DNA from: Bacteroidales bacterium
GTDB lineage: Bacteria; Bacteroidota; Bacteroidia; Bacteroidales; UBA12077
Length of the DNA: 64,000 nucleotides
Direction: 5' to 3'
NCBI GenBank assembly: GCA_028282785.1
Contig: JANQHE010000018.1
Span: 43,269 to 107,268, forward strand
The position numbers and the translations under genes are program-made. A model generated the notes under the pieces. It ran no database searches, was not told where the DNA came from, and saw nothing but the letters and a program-made list of their open reading frames with translations. Shown one piece after another: positions 45,709 through 54,004 of this stretch. How positions within the stretch are numbered: position 1 is the stretch's first letter; every line of letters starts with the position of its first letter.

Positions 45709-46714
45709 CTCCCTTAATTGTAAATGTATTGTTCTCTTTAGTATATTCAAGTTCGAAAGTGGCCACAATCACTTCAATAATATCATCAATGGAGTTATTT
45801 GAGAATATTGTAGATAAACGGCACTCATAAATGCGTTCATCACTCACTTCAATTTTGATGTTGTAATAATTTTCAAGTAATCCAAATACCTTCTTTAGGT
45901 CAATATCGGTAAATATTAAAGTATAATCCATCCAGAATAATTCATCAGGAATACTTTCTGCAACGTATATAGGTTTACGATTTTCATTTGAGATTCTACC
46001 TTTTTCTCCAGCTTTAAGTAGGATAGATGTAGTATCCATGGTTTCAGAATCAACGGTAAATAGTTGCACTAAACCATCTGTAACAATTACTTCAATCTCC
46101 GAATTTTCATAGGCCTTTACATTGAATGAAGTACCCAGAACTTTTACAAAAGCGTCCTCGGCTTCGATTATAAATGGTTGTTCAGGATTATGCTCAACCT
46201 CGAAATACGCCTCGCCGTTAAGTTTAACTCGTCTTTCGTTTTTAGCGAATTTTTCAGGATAAGTTATATTTGAATTTGAGTTTAATGTAATATTTGAACC
46301 ATCTGGCAACGTTTCATGTAAGACTTCTTCTACACTTGCAACCATAAGTTGTTGAGGTTGTTTAATAAGTAACTGGTAAACTCCAAATAAGACAACAATT
46401 GCCGCAGCAATGCTGGTAGAAATTAAAGTAAATCTTGATTTGAGAGAAATTGTTTTGGTTGATTTTTGTTCTTCTTCATACTGATCAATTCTGTCCGACA
46501 TTTTTTTCCATACCGATGGAGTATCAACAGCAACAGGATTTGGAGTAAGTTTCCCGGCTTCCGCCCAAACAGTTTCGTAATTATCTAATGTTTTTTGATT
46601 TTCATCAGATAATTCCAGCCATTCCTGAACTTGTTGTATTTCATCCCCACTTGTTTCTCCAAGCAAAAATCTTAGAAGGATCTTATCATCAATATGTCCG
46701 GAGCGTTTATTCAA
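45683..46714 (-). CDS. FecR-family anti-sigma factor
   Basis: 343 residues. The N-terminal cytoplasmic part (ILLRFLLGETSGDEIQQVQEWLE) is the anti-sigma domain. One membrane helix lies around residues 92-113. The periplasmic FecR domain follows (LPDGSNITLNSNSNITYPEKF; RRVKLNGEAYFEVEHN; FIIEAEDAFVKVLGTSFNVKAY), and a C-terminal domain (FTDIDLKKVFGLLENYYNI) that in FecR-like proteins contacts the STN domain. It controls the ECF sigma gene at 47276, from which it is now separated by an inserted S23 cassette, and overlaps the STN protein gene. Confidence 0.93.
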   Translation of the reverse strand: MNKRSGHIDDKILLRFLLGETSGDEIQQVQEWLELSDENQKTLDNYETVWAEAGKLTPNPVAVDTPSVWKKMSDRIDQYEEEQKSTKTISLKSRFTLISTSIAAAIVVLFGVYQLLIKQPQQLMVASVEEVLHETLPDGSNITLNSNSNITYPEKFAKNERRVKLNGEAYFEVEHNPEQPFIIEAEDAFVKVLGTSFNVKAYENSEIEVIVTDGLVQLFTVDSETMDTTSILLKAGEKGRISNENRKPIYVAESIPDELFWMDYTLIFTDIDLKKVFGLLENYYNIKIEVSDERIYECRLSTIFSNNSIDDIIEVIVATFELEYTKENNTFTIKGDGCAEKNI

Positions 46715-46770
46715 TTATTTATATAATTTTTTTTCAGTTTTTTTGTTTTGATCTACGAATATCGATTAAC

Positions 46771-47184
46771 GATTAACGAATTTTGATTTGCTGTTTTCTA
46801 TATTCTTTTGTTCTGTTCTGCACTTTTTACGAATATGGATATTAATTCGTTGTTTTCTTTTAATGCTTCCTGTAATTTATTCTCTGTTTTATACAATTTC
46901 GTACGATAAATTATTTTTAAGCAAATAAAAGTTTCTCTCAATTCTTTGAATACAACTTTTATTTTATGAATAAAGTCTTTTTTTCGGCTCGCCACTTTGA
47001 GCTTCTCCATAATTTAAGGCAGAAGAGGTTCCAGATCGAACTAACTGGCCCGAAAGATGATTGCCAGCTTTAATATTAGGCATTTCATCTACGATTTCAC
47101 TAATTAATACCGCAAACTCTACAAGCCACTCTTCTAAATCAAATTTATTCATTTGTTTTAATCTTAAATCTACATTCGTTAATC
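46771..47184. mobile_element. Cassette flanked by 11-bp inverted repeats carrying an S23 gene
   Basis: GATTAACGAAT at 46771-46781 and its perfect reverse complement ATTCGTTAATC at 47174-47184 bracket the four-helix-bundle gene. The right repeat touches the palindrome at 47185-47204. The left repeat is part of a small tandem array (CGATTAA twice). It separates the sigma and FecR genes, which normally sit next to each other, so insertion is likely. Confidence 0.55.
46798..47152 (-). pseudogene. Frameshifted four-helix-bundle protein (S23/IVS family)
   Basis: The N-terminal half (MNKFDLEEWLVEFAVLIS, then GNHLSGQLVRSGTSSALNYG) is in one frame from 47152 and the C-terminal half (KKDFIHKIKVVFKELRET, then IICLK-type helix and KLQEALKENNELISIF) in another, ending at 46798. 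The break is in a run of A around 46978-46984, where a single extra base shifts the frame at GEAQSGEPKK. Together they give a normal ~118-residue S23 protein, the family first known from intervening sequences in 23S rRNA genes. A homopolymer sequencing error is possible instead of a real mutation. Confidence 0.82.
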
Positions 47185-47204
47185 CCTGTCTGCCGACAGA
47201 CAGG
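47185..47204. repeat. Dispersed palindrome copy c
   Basis: CCTGTCTG-CCGA-CAGACAGG, perfect 8-bp arms, directly next to the right end of the S23 cassette. Followed by CTTG, as other members of the family often are. Confidence 0.7.
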
Positions 47205-47250
47205 CTTGTTCTTAAATCAATTAAGTTTTATTATATTGTTATTCATTAGT

Positions 47251-47281
47251 ATGACAACTCAAATTTGACTTGCCTCTATCC
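47251..47281 (-). promoter_or_regulatory. Conserved 31-bp block, copy A, at the end of the sigma gene
   Basis: On the minus strand it overlaps the sigma stop codon (GGATAG) and ends GTTGTCAT. It matches the block at 43501-43531 at 25 of 31 positions. Before the S23 cassette inserted, it would have been shortly upstream of FecR, so it may drive the anti-sigma gene and its surface-protein targets. Confidence 0.5.
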
Positions 47282-47878
47282 ATTTTTAAAAAAATCACTA
47301 AAAAATAATATAATCCATGGTAGATAATCCTTTAGTTCTTCTCGTAAAAACTTCAAAGCTTTTACCATTTGGTTTTCCACCGTACTTACTGAAATATTTA
47401 ACTTATCAGCTATTTCTTTATATTTTAATCCATCATATCGGCTCAGGATGAATACTTTCTTTCTTTCAATGGGTAATTGACCAATTGCCATACGAATTTT
47501 CTGGTCAAGTTCTGAAACGATCATCTCATCTTCTGAAGAAAGTTCATTATCACGTTCGTATTCGTGCTGAACTTTATAATCCTCACGAATATTTACGTGT
47601 TTTAATACATTGAGACTAGCATTTCTAACAGCTCTAAACAGATAACTCTGAATTGATGAAGTTATAATGATTGATTCTCGGTTGGTCCAGAGTTTAAATA
47701 ATACTTCCTGAACTACTTCTTCAGAAGCATCGACATCCTTGAGGAAATTATTAGCATAGGCACATAAATTGCTGTAATGCAAATTGAATAGCTTTTCGAA
47801 ATCGGCTTTCGACTCAATCTTACCTGTCGGCAGACAGGTCTTTATTCCTTTATGTGTTACTGCTTCGCCCAATGTCAT
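47276..47878 (-). CDS. ECF-family RNA polymerase sigma factor
   Basis: 200 residues with region 2 (FEKLFNLHYSNLCAYANNF; SEEVVQEVLFKLW; SYLFRAVRNASLNVL) and region 4 (MAIGQLPIERKKVFILSRYDGLKYKEIADKLNISVSTVENQM), the FecI/SigW-like HTH. It directs transcription of the surface-protein genes next to it when the FecR anti-sigma factor is relieved. The first ~25 residues (through KTCLPTGKIES) come from a palindromic repeat and are unlike the family. The ATG lies right after the metG terminator, so its promoter is either in the metG 3' end or the true start is lower. No other ATG is available before region 2. Confidence 0.9.
   Translation of the reverse strand: MTLGEAVTHKGIKTCLPTGKIESKADFEKLFNLHYSNLCAYANNFLKDVDASEEVVQEVLFKLWTNRESIIITSSIQSYLFRAVRNASLNVLKHVNIREDYKVQHEYERDNELSSEDEMIVSELDQKIRMAIGQLPIERKKVFILSRYDGLKYKEIADKLNISVSTVENQMVKALKFLREELKDYLPWIILFFSDFFKNG
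47822..47839. repeat. Dispersed palindrome copy d, inside the sigma gene
   Basis: ACCTGTC-GGCA-GACAGGT, perfect 7-bp arms. Read on the minus strand it encodes TCLPTG in the N-terminal extension of the sigma factor. Confidence 0.7.
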
Positions 47879-47879
47879 A

Positions 47880-47904
47880 TAAAAATCCCCCTAGTGAAAG
47901 GGGG
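47880..47904 (-). terminator. Rho-independent terminator of metG
   Basis: On the minus strand, CCCCCT pairs with AGGGGG across a 6-nt loop and is followed by ATTTTTA. It begins 8 bases after the metG stop and ends 2 bases before the sigma ATG. Confidence 0.8.
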
Positions 47905-47912
47905 AAGTTGAA

Positions 47913-49961
47913 TTATTTAATTCCAGCGCCATTGCTTGTTTTATCACCCGGAATGACAAAATTTAATTTGCCACTGTCATCTTCGGCCATTAAAATCATT
48001 CCTTGCGATTCGATACCCCTTATCTTTCTAGACTCTAAGTTAACCAAAATACTAACTTGTTTACCAATAATATCTTCAGGTTTATGATCGACCGCAATTC
48101 CTGAAACGACAGTTCGCTGATCAATCCCGGTATCGATTTTAAGTTTTAATAATTTGTCTGTTTTTGGTACTCGCTCAGCTTCAAGAATTGTACCAACGCG
48201 AATATCCATTTTAACAAAATCATCGTAAGTTATATTATCTTTTGCAGGATCTACTTTTATAATTTCAGCTTCATTGGCTTTTTTCGAATCCTGAAGTTTT
48301 TGAAGCTGTTTCTCTATTTCTTCATCTTCGATTTTTTCAAAAAGTAAGCTTGCTTTATTGATAGTATGGCCAACCTCAATTAGATCAGATTTACCGGCTA
48401 AATCCCAATTTAGCTTATCAATGTTTAAGAATTCTCTAAGCTTAGCAGTTGTAAATGGTAAGAAGGGTTCTAAAATAATTGATAAAGCAGCAGTAATCTG
48501 GATAGAAATATTCATGATTGTTTTTACACGCTCTTCGTCTGTTTTGATTACTTTCCAAGGTTCAGTATCAGCTAAATATTTATTACCTAAACGGGCCAAA
48601 TCCATAGCTATCTTAACTGCTTCTCGGAACCGGAAATTTTCAATACTTTTTTCCAGGTTTGTTTTTATAACTAAGATTTCAGCAAGAGTTTCTTTATCAG
48701 AATCTGTCAAATTAGCACACTCAGGAACTTTACCATTATAATATTTATGGGTAAGTACCAACGTACGATTAACAAAGTTTCCTAATATTGCTACAAGCTC
48801 AGTGTTATTGCGCGATTGGAAATCTTTCCATGTAAAATCATTATCTTTTTGTTCTGGAGAGTTTGCACAAATAGTATATCGTAACGCATCTTGCCTTCCG
48901 GGAAAGTCTTGTAGGTACTCGTGAATCCAAACAGCCCAGTTTCTTGAAGTCGAAAGTTTATCGCCTTCCAAATTCAGGAATTCGTTAGCAGGAACGTTAT
49001 CCGGTAAAATGTAATCGCCATGAACCTTTAACATAGATGGGAAAATCAAACAATGGAATACAATATTGTCTTTTCCGATAAAATGTATTAAACGAGAATC
49101 TTCACTTTGCCAATAATCTTTCCAGTCTTTTCCTTTTTCTTGAGCCCATAGTTTTGTGGCCGAAATATAACCAATTGGAGCATCGAACCACACATAAAGA
49201 ACTTTTCCATTGGCCCCTTCCACAGGAACCGGAACACCCCAATCCAAATCACGGGTTACAGCACGAGGTTGTAAGCCTGCATTTAACCATGATTTACATT
49301 GCCCGTAAACATTCGATTTCCAATCTTTCTTATGGCTATCAAGCCATTCTTCAAGCCATTCTTTTTGATATTTTTCTAAATCCAAATACCAGTGTTTTGT
49401 CTTTTTTAATACAGGAACATTTCCGCTTAATTTAGATTTTGGTTTAATTAATTCTCTTGGGCTTAAGCTTGACCCACACTTTTCGCACTGATCGCCATAA
49501 GCCTCTTCGTACCCGCATTTTGGGCATGTACCTATAATATACCTATCGGCAAGGAATTGTTGTTCCTGTTCATCGAAAAATTGCTCTTCTTCTTTTTCAA
49601 TGAATTCGCCTTTTTCGTACAAGGTTTTGAAAAAATCCGAAGCCGTTTCGTGGTGTAAGGGGTCTGAAGTACGGTAATAAATATCGAAAGCAATACCAAA
49701 CTCTTTGAAAGCCTTTTTGATCATTTCATGGTACTTATCAACAACATCTTGCGGTGAAACACCTTCTTTTCTTGCTCGTAAGGTTATTGGAACCCCGTGC
49801 TCATCCGATCCGCAAATATAGGCAACATCGTTCCCTTTTAATTTCAAATATCTCACATAAATATCAGCAGGTAAATAAGCTCCGGCAATATGGCCTAAAT
49901 GTAATGGGCCATTTGCATATGGTAATGCTGATGTTATTAAATAGCGCTTTGGATTTTCCAT
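47913..49961 (-). CDS. metG: Methionyl-tRNA synthetase
   Basis: About 682 residues from ATG 49961 ([19 protein letters not shown]). An upstream ATG at 49991 would add 10 residues, but the -7 element at 50002 leaves no room for a leader there. HLGH of the HIGH motif is near residue 21, the zinc knuckle has CPKCG and CEKCG around 145-160, and the KMSKS equivalent is KLSTS in [11 protein letters not shown]. The C-terminal EMAP/tRNA-binding domain is present ([19 protein letters not shown]). Charges tRNA-Met in the cytoplasm. Essential housekeeping gene, monocistronic. Confidence 0.97.
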   Translation of the reverse strand: MENPKRYLITSALPYANGPLHLGHIAGAYLPADIYVRYLKLKGNDVAYICGSDEHGVPITLRARKEGVSPQDVVDKYHEMIKKAFKEFGIAFDIYYRTSDPLHHETASDFFKTLYEKGEFIEKEEEQFFDEQEQQFLADRYIIGTCPKCGYEEAYGDQCEKCGSSLSPRELIKPKSKLSGNVPVLKKTKHWYLDLEKYQKEWLEEWLDSHKKDWKSNVYGQCKSWLNAGLQPRAVTRDLDWGVPVPVEGANGKVLYVWFDAPIGYISATKLWAQEKGKDWKDYWQSEDSRLIHFIGKDNIVFHCLIFPSMLKVHGDYILPDNVPANEFLNLEGDKLSTSRNWAVWIHEYLQDFPGRQDALRYTICANSPEQKDNDFTWKDFQSRNNTELVAILGNFVNRTLVLTHKYYNGKVPECANLTDSDKETLAEILVIKTNLEKSIENFRFREAVKIAMDLARLGNKYLADTEPWKVIKTDEERVKTIMNISIQITAALSIILEPFLPFTTAKLREFLNIDKLNWDLAGKSDLIEVGHTINKASLLFEKIEDEEIEKQLQKLQDSKKANEAEIIKVDPAKDNITYDDFVKMDIRVGTILEAERVPKTDKLLKLKIDTGIDQRTVVSGIAVDHKPEDIIGKQVSILVNLESRKIRGIESQGMILMAEDDSGKLNFVIPGDKTSNGAGIK

Positions 49962-50001
49962 TTCAATACTGTCTTTTTTCTTTATTTTCACTAATATCCG
50001 A

Positions 50002-50009
50002 CAAATATA
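50002..50009 (-). promoter_or_regulatory. Candidate -7 element for metG
   Basis: TATATTTG fits TAnnTTTG, about 41 bases upstream of the ATG at 49961 and only 11 from the one at 49991. It decides the start in favour of 49961. Confidence 0.45.
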
Positions 50010-50128
50010 CGAAGGAATATTTTGTTAAGATAAAATAGGGTATAGTTATTTTTTGCAAAATAACTGATCAGAAGATATTTTATTTAGTGTTTTTGTTAAA
50101 ATAAGATAAAATCATTGATTTTATTTAG

Positions 50129-50136
50129 TACATTTG
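50129..50136 (+). promoter_or_regulatory. Candidate -7 element for the DUF4143-type ATPase
   Basis: TACATTTG matches TAnnTTTG, 18 bases before ATG 50154. An in-frame ATG at 50115 lies upstream of it and would not be in the transcript. Confidence 0.45.
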
Positions 50137-50153
50137 TTTTAAATAAGAAAAAT

Positions 50154-51584
50154 ATGTTAAAAGAAATATCTAAAAAACAAGTTTTGGATAGGATTCGTTT
50201 CGAAAATCCTTGGTGGATAGATGGAAATATTGAAGAAGATTATAATTCTATGCCACGAAGATTATATTTTGAATTATTTAAACCTCTTGTTTATGAAAAA
50301 GATATTCGAAGAGCAGTTGTTCTTATGGGTCCTCGGCGGGTAGGAAAAACTGTAATGTTGTATCATATGGTTGAAGATTTAATTCAAAATGGAGTAAATC
50401 CAAAAAAGATAATATTTATTACAATTGAGAACCCAATATATAATTACATGTCTTTGGAGCAACTTTTTATCTATTCTAAAGAAGCGAGTGGGTTAGATGA
50501 TAAAGAAGGTTGGTTTGTGATATATGACGAAATTCAATATTGTAGAGATTGGGAAGTTCACTTAAAATCTTTAGTAGATAGCTATAGGAAAGATAAATTT
50601 ATAGTATCCGGATCTGCGGCTGCAGCTTTAAAATTTGCAAGTAATGAAAGTGGAGCAGGAAGATTTACGGATTTTATGTTACCACCATTAACTTTTAATG
50701 AATACATCTCTTTAAAAGGTTTGGATAGGATTATAAAATCAACTCAATTAAAATGGAAAGGCCATGATACAGAATTTTATACATCATCTCATTTAGATGA
50801 ATTAAACAGGCATTTTGTTGATTACATAAATTTTGGCGGCTATCCTGAAGTGATTTTTTCAAAGAAAATACAAGCTAACCCAGGAAGATACATAAGGCAG
50901 GATATTGTAGATAAGGTACTTTTAAGAGATTTACCAAGTTTATATGGAATAAGTGATACAAGAGAATTAAATTCTTTGTTTACAACCATTGCTTATAATA
51001 GTGGAAGTGAATTTTCTTTGGAGGCTTTAAGCCAACAATCTCAAGTTCCAAAAAATACACTGAAAAAATATGTTGAATATTTGGAAGCTGCATATCTAAT
51101 AAAACAAATAAGAAGGATTGATCAAAGCGGAAAAAGATTTAAAAGAGATAACTTTTTTAAAATTTATTTAACAAACCCTTCATTAAGGAGTGCACTTTTT
51201 TCACCAATTATGGCAACCGATGAAATGATGGGGAATATGGTTGAAACTGCAATTTTTGCTCAATGGATGCACAAAGATTGGTTTACACCTTGGTATTCAA
51301 GATGGAACAAAGGCGAGGTTGATATGATAGGCTTAAGTGATACAGGCCTTAAACCAGTATGGGCTTTAGAAATAAAATGGACTAACCGTTTTTATGAGAA
51401 GCCAAATGAACTAAAAAGCCTTTATAAGTTTTGTGTTGAAAATAATTTGCAAACTCCAATCGTAACAACAATAAATAAAGAAGGAAGTAAACAATTTAAG
51501 GAATTAGATATTCAGTTTTTATCTTCTTCCGCATATGCTTATACTGTAGGCAGAAATACTTTAATAAAAAGAGTTAATAAATAA
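50154..51584 (+). CDS. AAA-family ATPase with DUF4143-type C-terminal nuclease-like domain
   Basis: About 476 residues. Walker A GPRRVGKT and Walker B FVIYDEIQYCRDWE mark an AAA_14 ATPase; IVSGSAAAALKF is the sensor region. The C-terminal half (YLEAAYLIKQIRRIDQSGKRF; KIYLTNPSLRSALF; ETAIFAQWMHKDWF; EVDMIGL; ALEIKWTNRF) is DUF4143, which has a PD-(D/E)xK-like fold: the E and K of ALEIKW match the nuclease motif. Function is unknown; genes of this type are widespread and mobile in Bacteroidota. Not in an obvious operon, the next gene being 9 bases away on the same strand. Confidence 0.85.
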   Translation: MLKEISKKQVLDRIRFENPWWIDGNIEEDYNSMPRRLYFELFKPLVYEKDIRRAVVLMGPRRVGKTVMLYHMVEDLIQNGVNPKKIIFITIENPIYNYMSLEQLFIYSKEASGLDDKEGWFVIYDEIQYCRDWEVHLKSLVDSYRKDKFIVSGSAAAALKFASNESGAGRFTDFMLPPLTFNEYISLKGLDRIIKSTQLKWKGHDTEFYTSSHLDELNRHFVDYINFGGYPEVIFSKKIQANPGRYIRQDIVDKVLLRDLPSLYGISDTRELNSLFTTIAYNSGSEFSLEALSQQSQVPKNTLKKYVEYLEAAYLIKQIRRIDQSGKRFKRDNFFKIYLTNPSLRSALFSPIMATDEMMGNMVETAIFAQWMHKDWFTPWYSRWNKGEVDMIGLSDTGLKPVWALEIKWTNRFYEKPNELKSLYKFCVENNLQTPIVTTINKEGSKQFKELDIQFLSSSAYAYTVGRNTLIKRVNK

Positions 51585-51592
51585 AAATAAAA

Positions 51593-52495
51593 ATGATCGC
51601 TCCAAAAAGTTTAAAAATAGGAGATAAAATAGGAATCGTCGCCCCGGCAAGAAAAATTGAAATGCATGAAATTGAAGCTGCAATATCGGTTTTTGAAAGT
51701 TGGGAATTAAATGTTGAGTTAGGAAAGAATATTTTAGCTCAAGACAGTCAGTTTGCCGGAACCGATGAACAACGCGTTGAGGACTTACAAAGTATGTTAG
51801 ATAATCGGGAAATCAAAGCGATTGTATGTGCACGTGGAGGTTACGGAACGATAAGGTTATTACCGAAATTGGATTTTACTACTTTTCTAAAATCACCAAA
51901 ATGGATTGTTGGTTATAGTGATGTTACAGCTTTACATGCACATTTAAATCAAAACCTGGGGGTGCAATCTTTACATGCAATAATGCCATTAAATTTCCCA
52001 AAAGATAAATCGGAAAATCAAGCTACTATATCATTAAAAAAAGCTTTGTTTGGAGAACAAAATCTTTATGAAATTGATAATCATAAGTTAAATAGGCAGG
52101 GAAGAGTAGTGGGAGAAATAATTGGAGGAAATTTATCAGTTTTATATAGTATAGCAGGTACAAGATATGATATTAATACTAATGAAAGAATATTGGTTTT
52201 GGAGGATTTAGATGAATACCTTTATCATATTGACCGTATGATGATGAACTTAAAATTGGGAGGTAAGCTTGAAAATTTAAAAGCACTAATTATTGGTGGG
52301 ATGAGTGATATGAATGATAATACTGTGCCTTTTGGAAAAACTGCATATGAAATAATATCTGACGTGGTTAATGAATATCAGTACCCTGTTTGTTTCAACT
52401 TTCCAACTGGACATATTGAAAATAATTATACTGTAAAATTAGGAAGTAAGATAGTGTTGGATTGTTCAGAAAAAGGAGTAAAATTTATAAATTAA
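51593..52495 (+). CDS. LD-carboxypeptidase (S66 family)
   Basis: 300 residues. The catalytic Ser is in VGYSDVT (S109), the Glu in LVLEDLDEYLYHIDRM (~E203) and the His in FPTGHIENNYTV (~H277), the S66 Ser-Glu-His triad. GDKIGIVAPARKIE is the start of the family. These enzymes cut the L,D bond of peptidoglycan tetrapeptides in recycling. No signal peptide, so cytoplasmic. It lies 9 bases after the ATPase gene, and its stop overlaps that of the convergent DUF4412-like gene. Confidence 0.9.
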   Translation: MIAPKSLKIGDKIGIVAPARKIEMHEIEAAISVFESWELNVELGKNILAQDSQFAGTDEQRVEDLQSMLDNREIKAIVCARGGYGTIRLLPKLDFTTFLKSPKWIVGYSDVTALHAHLNQNLGVQSLHAIMPLNFPKDKSENQATISLKKALFGEQNLYEIDNHKLNRQGRVVGEIIGGNLSVLYSIAGTRYDINTNERILVLEDLDEYLYHIDRMMMNLKLGGKLENLKALIIGGMSDMNDNTVPFGKTAYEIISDVVNEYQYPVCFNFPTGHIENNYTVKLGSKIVLDCSEKGVKFIN

Positions 52496-53124
52496 TGAAG
52501 CGTTAATTCATAATTTGCAGGGATTAAGAATAGCTCTTTATTCATTTTTTTGTTATTTATTTCAACAACATAAGTTCTTGATTTTTCTTTTCTTAAAAGA
52601 GTTCTTTCAACACTCAACATCGGAAAAAAACCTTGAGTTTCCGGGATTTTTTCGAAAAACTCATAGGTGTGGTCCGCACTGTTTATAAGTTTTACAAGTT
52701 CTTCGAAAAAATAGAAATCATTTTGGGCTACCCAGTATGCAATTTCCGTATTTCGTTCTTTATTTCTAACCCTCCATTGATAGCATTTATATTCACCAAA
52801 CATTCTGGAATTCTCTGTTTTCAAAATCGAATAATTTTCAGATCCTGATCTAGAATTTGAATTAACTTCCAGCTTTTTATAAAGCTTTCTTTTTGGGCAT
52901 AAAGCAAAAACCTCTTTACTTTCTAAATCTATTAAAAGTGAACGTAACAAAATCTCATTACTGTCGAATTTGTCTATTCGAACTTTATCTTTTTTTACAA
53001 AATAGGAGAAGTAGTAAGTATCATAATATGATTCATGTACTAATTGGATACTTCCTTCAAATGCGTCAACATTTGGGTTAAAGGAAGTCGCTAACACTAA
53101 GAAACTTAGTAGAAAGTTTATCAT
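52492..53124 (-). CDS. DUF4412-like secreted protein
   Basis: 210 residues with an N-terminal signal peptide (MINFLLSFLVLATSF). AFEGSIQLVHESY, FSYFVKKDKVRIDKFD, LLIDLESKEVFALCPKRKLYKKL and GEYKCYQWRV match the pattern of DUF4412, periplasmic proteins related in fold to lipoprotein carriers (LolA-like). The YKCYQWRV strand is typical. Convergent with the LD-carboxypeptidase by 4 bases. Role unknown. Confidence 0.7.
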   Translation of the reverse strand: MINFLLSFLVLATSFNPNVDAFEGSIQLVHESYYDTYYFSYFVKKDKVRIDKFDSNEILLRSLLIDLESKEVFALCPKRKLYKKLEVNSNSRSGSENYSILKTENSRMFGEYKCYQWRVRNKERNTEIAYWVAQNDFYFFEELVKLINSADHTYEFFEKIPETQGFFPMLSVERTLLRKEKSRTYVVEINNKKMNKELFLIPANYELTLH

Positions 53125-53220
53125 AACTAAAAATCAGTTATCTTTGATGATATAATTAGTACTCAACCAATTTAATCTTACACCTTAAAATATAAAAAGG
53201 TTACAAAAGTAAATAAAAAA

Positions 53221-53586
53221 ATGGCTGGACATAATGACTTAGGAAAAAAAGGGGAGGAATTGGCTAGGAAATATCTTATTGAAAATGAGTATTTAATTAA
53301 AGATATAAACTGGCGTTTTAAAAAAAACGAATTGGATATAATTGCTGAAAAAAATAACCTTTTGGTGGTTGTGGAAGTAAAAACTCGTGCAAAAGATTAT
53401 TTTGAAAACCCAAAAGATGCGGTTACCAGGTCAAAGCAAAAATTTATTATTAAAGCAGCAGAAGCTTATATTATGGAAAAAGACATCAAATTTGAAACAA
53501 GATTTGATATTATTTCTATAACGATTGAAAAGAATAACACTGATATTGAACACATTATAGATGCTTTCCAACCAAGTTTATTATAA
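53221..53586 (+). CDS. YraN/UPF0102 family protein
   Basis: 121 residues. GKKGEELARKYLIENEY, INWRFKKNELDIIAEKNNLLVVVEVKTRA and AVTRSKQKFIIKAAEAYI are the family segments: E-LDI-EVK is the PD-(D/E)xK nuclease-like core. Commonly linked to DNA uptake or repair genes; function unproven. Followed at 11 bases by the YjbR-like gene, probably in one transcript. Confidence 0.92.
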   Translation: MAGHNDLGKKGEELARKYLIENEYLIKDINWRFKKNELDIIAEKNNLLVVVEVKTRAKDYFENPKDAVTRSKQKFIIKAAEAYIMEKDIKFETRFDIISITIEKNNTDIEHIIDAFQPSLL

Positions 53587-53596
53587 AAAATATATT

Positions 53597-53953
53597 ATGA
53601 ATATAGAGGAGTTTAGAGATTATTGTTTAAGTAAAAAAGCTGTTACAGAAGGATTTCCATTTGATGAAACTACTTTGGTATTTAAGGTAATGGGAAAAAT
53701 GTTTGCTCTTACTGATGTTGAAGGTGAATTTAAGTTAAATCTTAAATGTGATCCTGAAAAAGCAATAAGCTTAAGAGAAAAATATCCTGATCATCTATTA
53801 CCAGGGTATCACATGAACAAAAAACACTGGAATACAATCATTGTTGATGGATCTATACCTGATAAATTATTATACGAGTGGATTGATGAATCATATGATT
53901 TAATAGTTGCTTCTTTACCTAAGGTTAAACAGCGGGAATTAAGAACAGATTAA
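53597..53953 (+). CDS. MmcQ/YjbR-family DNA-binding-type protein
   Basis: 118 residues from ATG 53597, where the family begins (MNIEEFRDYCLSKKAVTEGFPF); an ATG at 53561 would overlap yraN. FKVMGKMFALTD, LKCDPEKA, PGYHMNKKHWNTI and LLYEWIDESYDLIVASLPK are the CyaY-like YjbR segments. The fold is known, the role is not. Second gene of a two-gene unit with yraN. Confidence 0.88.
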   Translation: MNIEEFRDYCLSKKAVTEGFPFDETTLVFKVMGKMFALTDVEGEFKLNLKCDPEKAISLREKYPDHLLPGYHMNKKHWNTIIVDGSIPDKLLYEWIDESYDLIVASLPKVKQRELRTD

Positions 53954-54004
53954 ACCTTTAGGATAATTAAAGAATCAAAAGATAAAACAAATACAAAATA
54001 TAAA

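Noticed and set aside
49154..49435. Antisense frame inside metG
   Set aside because: Reads opposite the MetG catalytic domain and lacks any recognisable domain.
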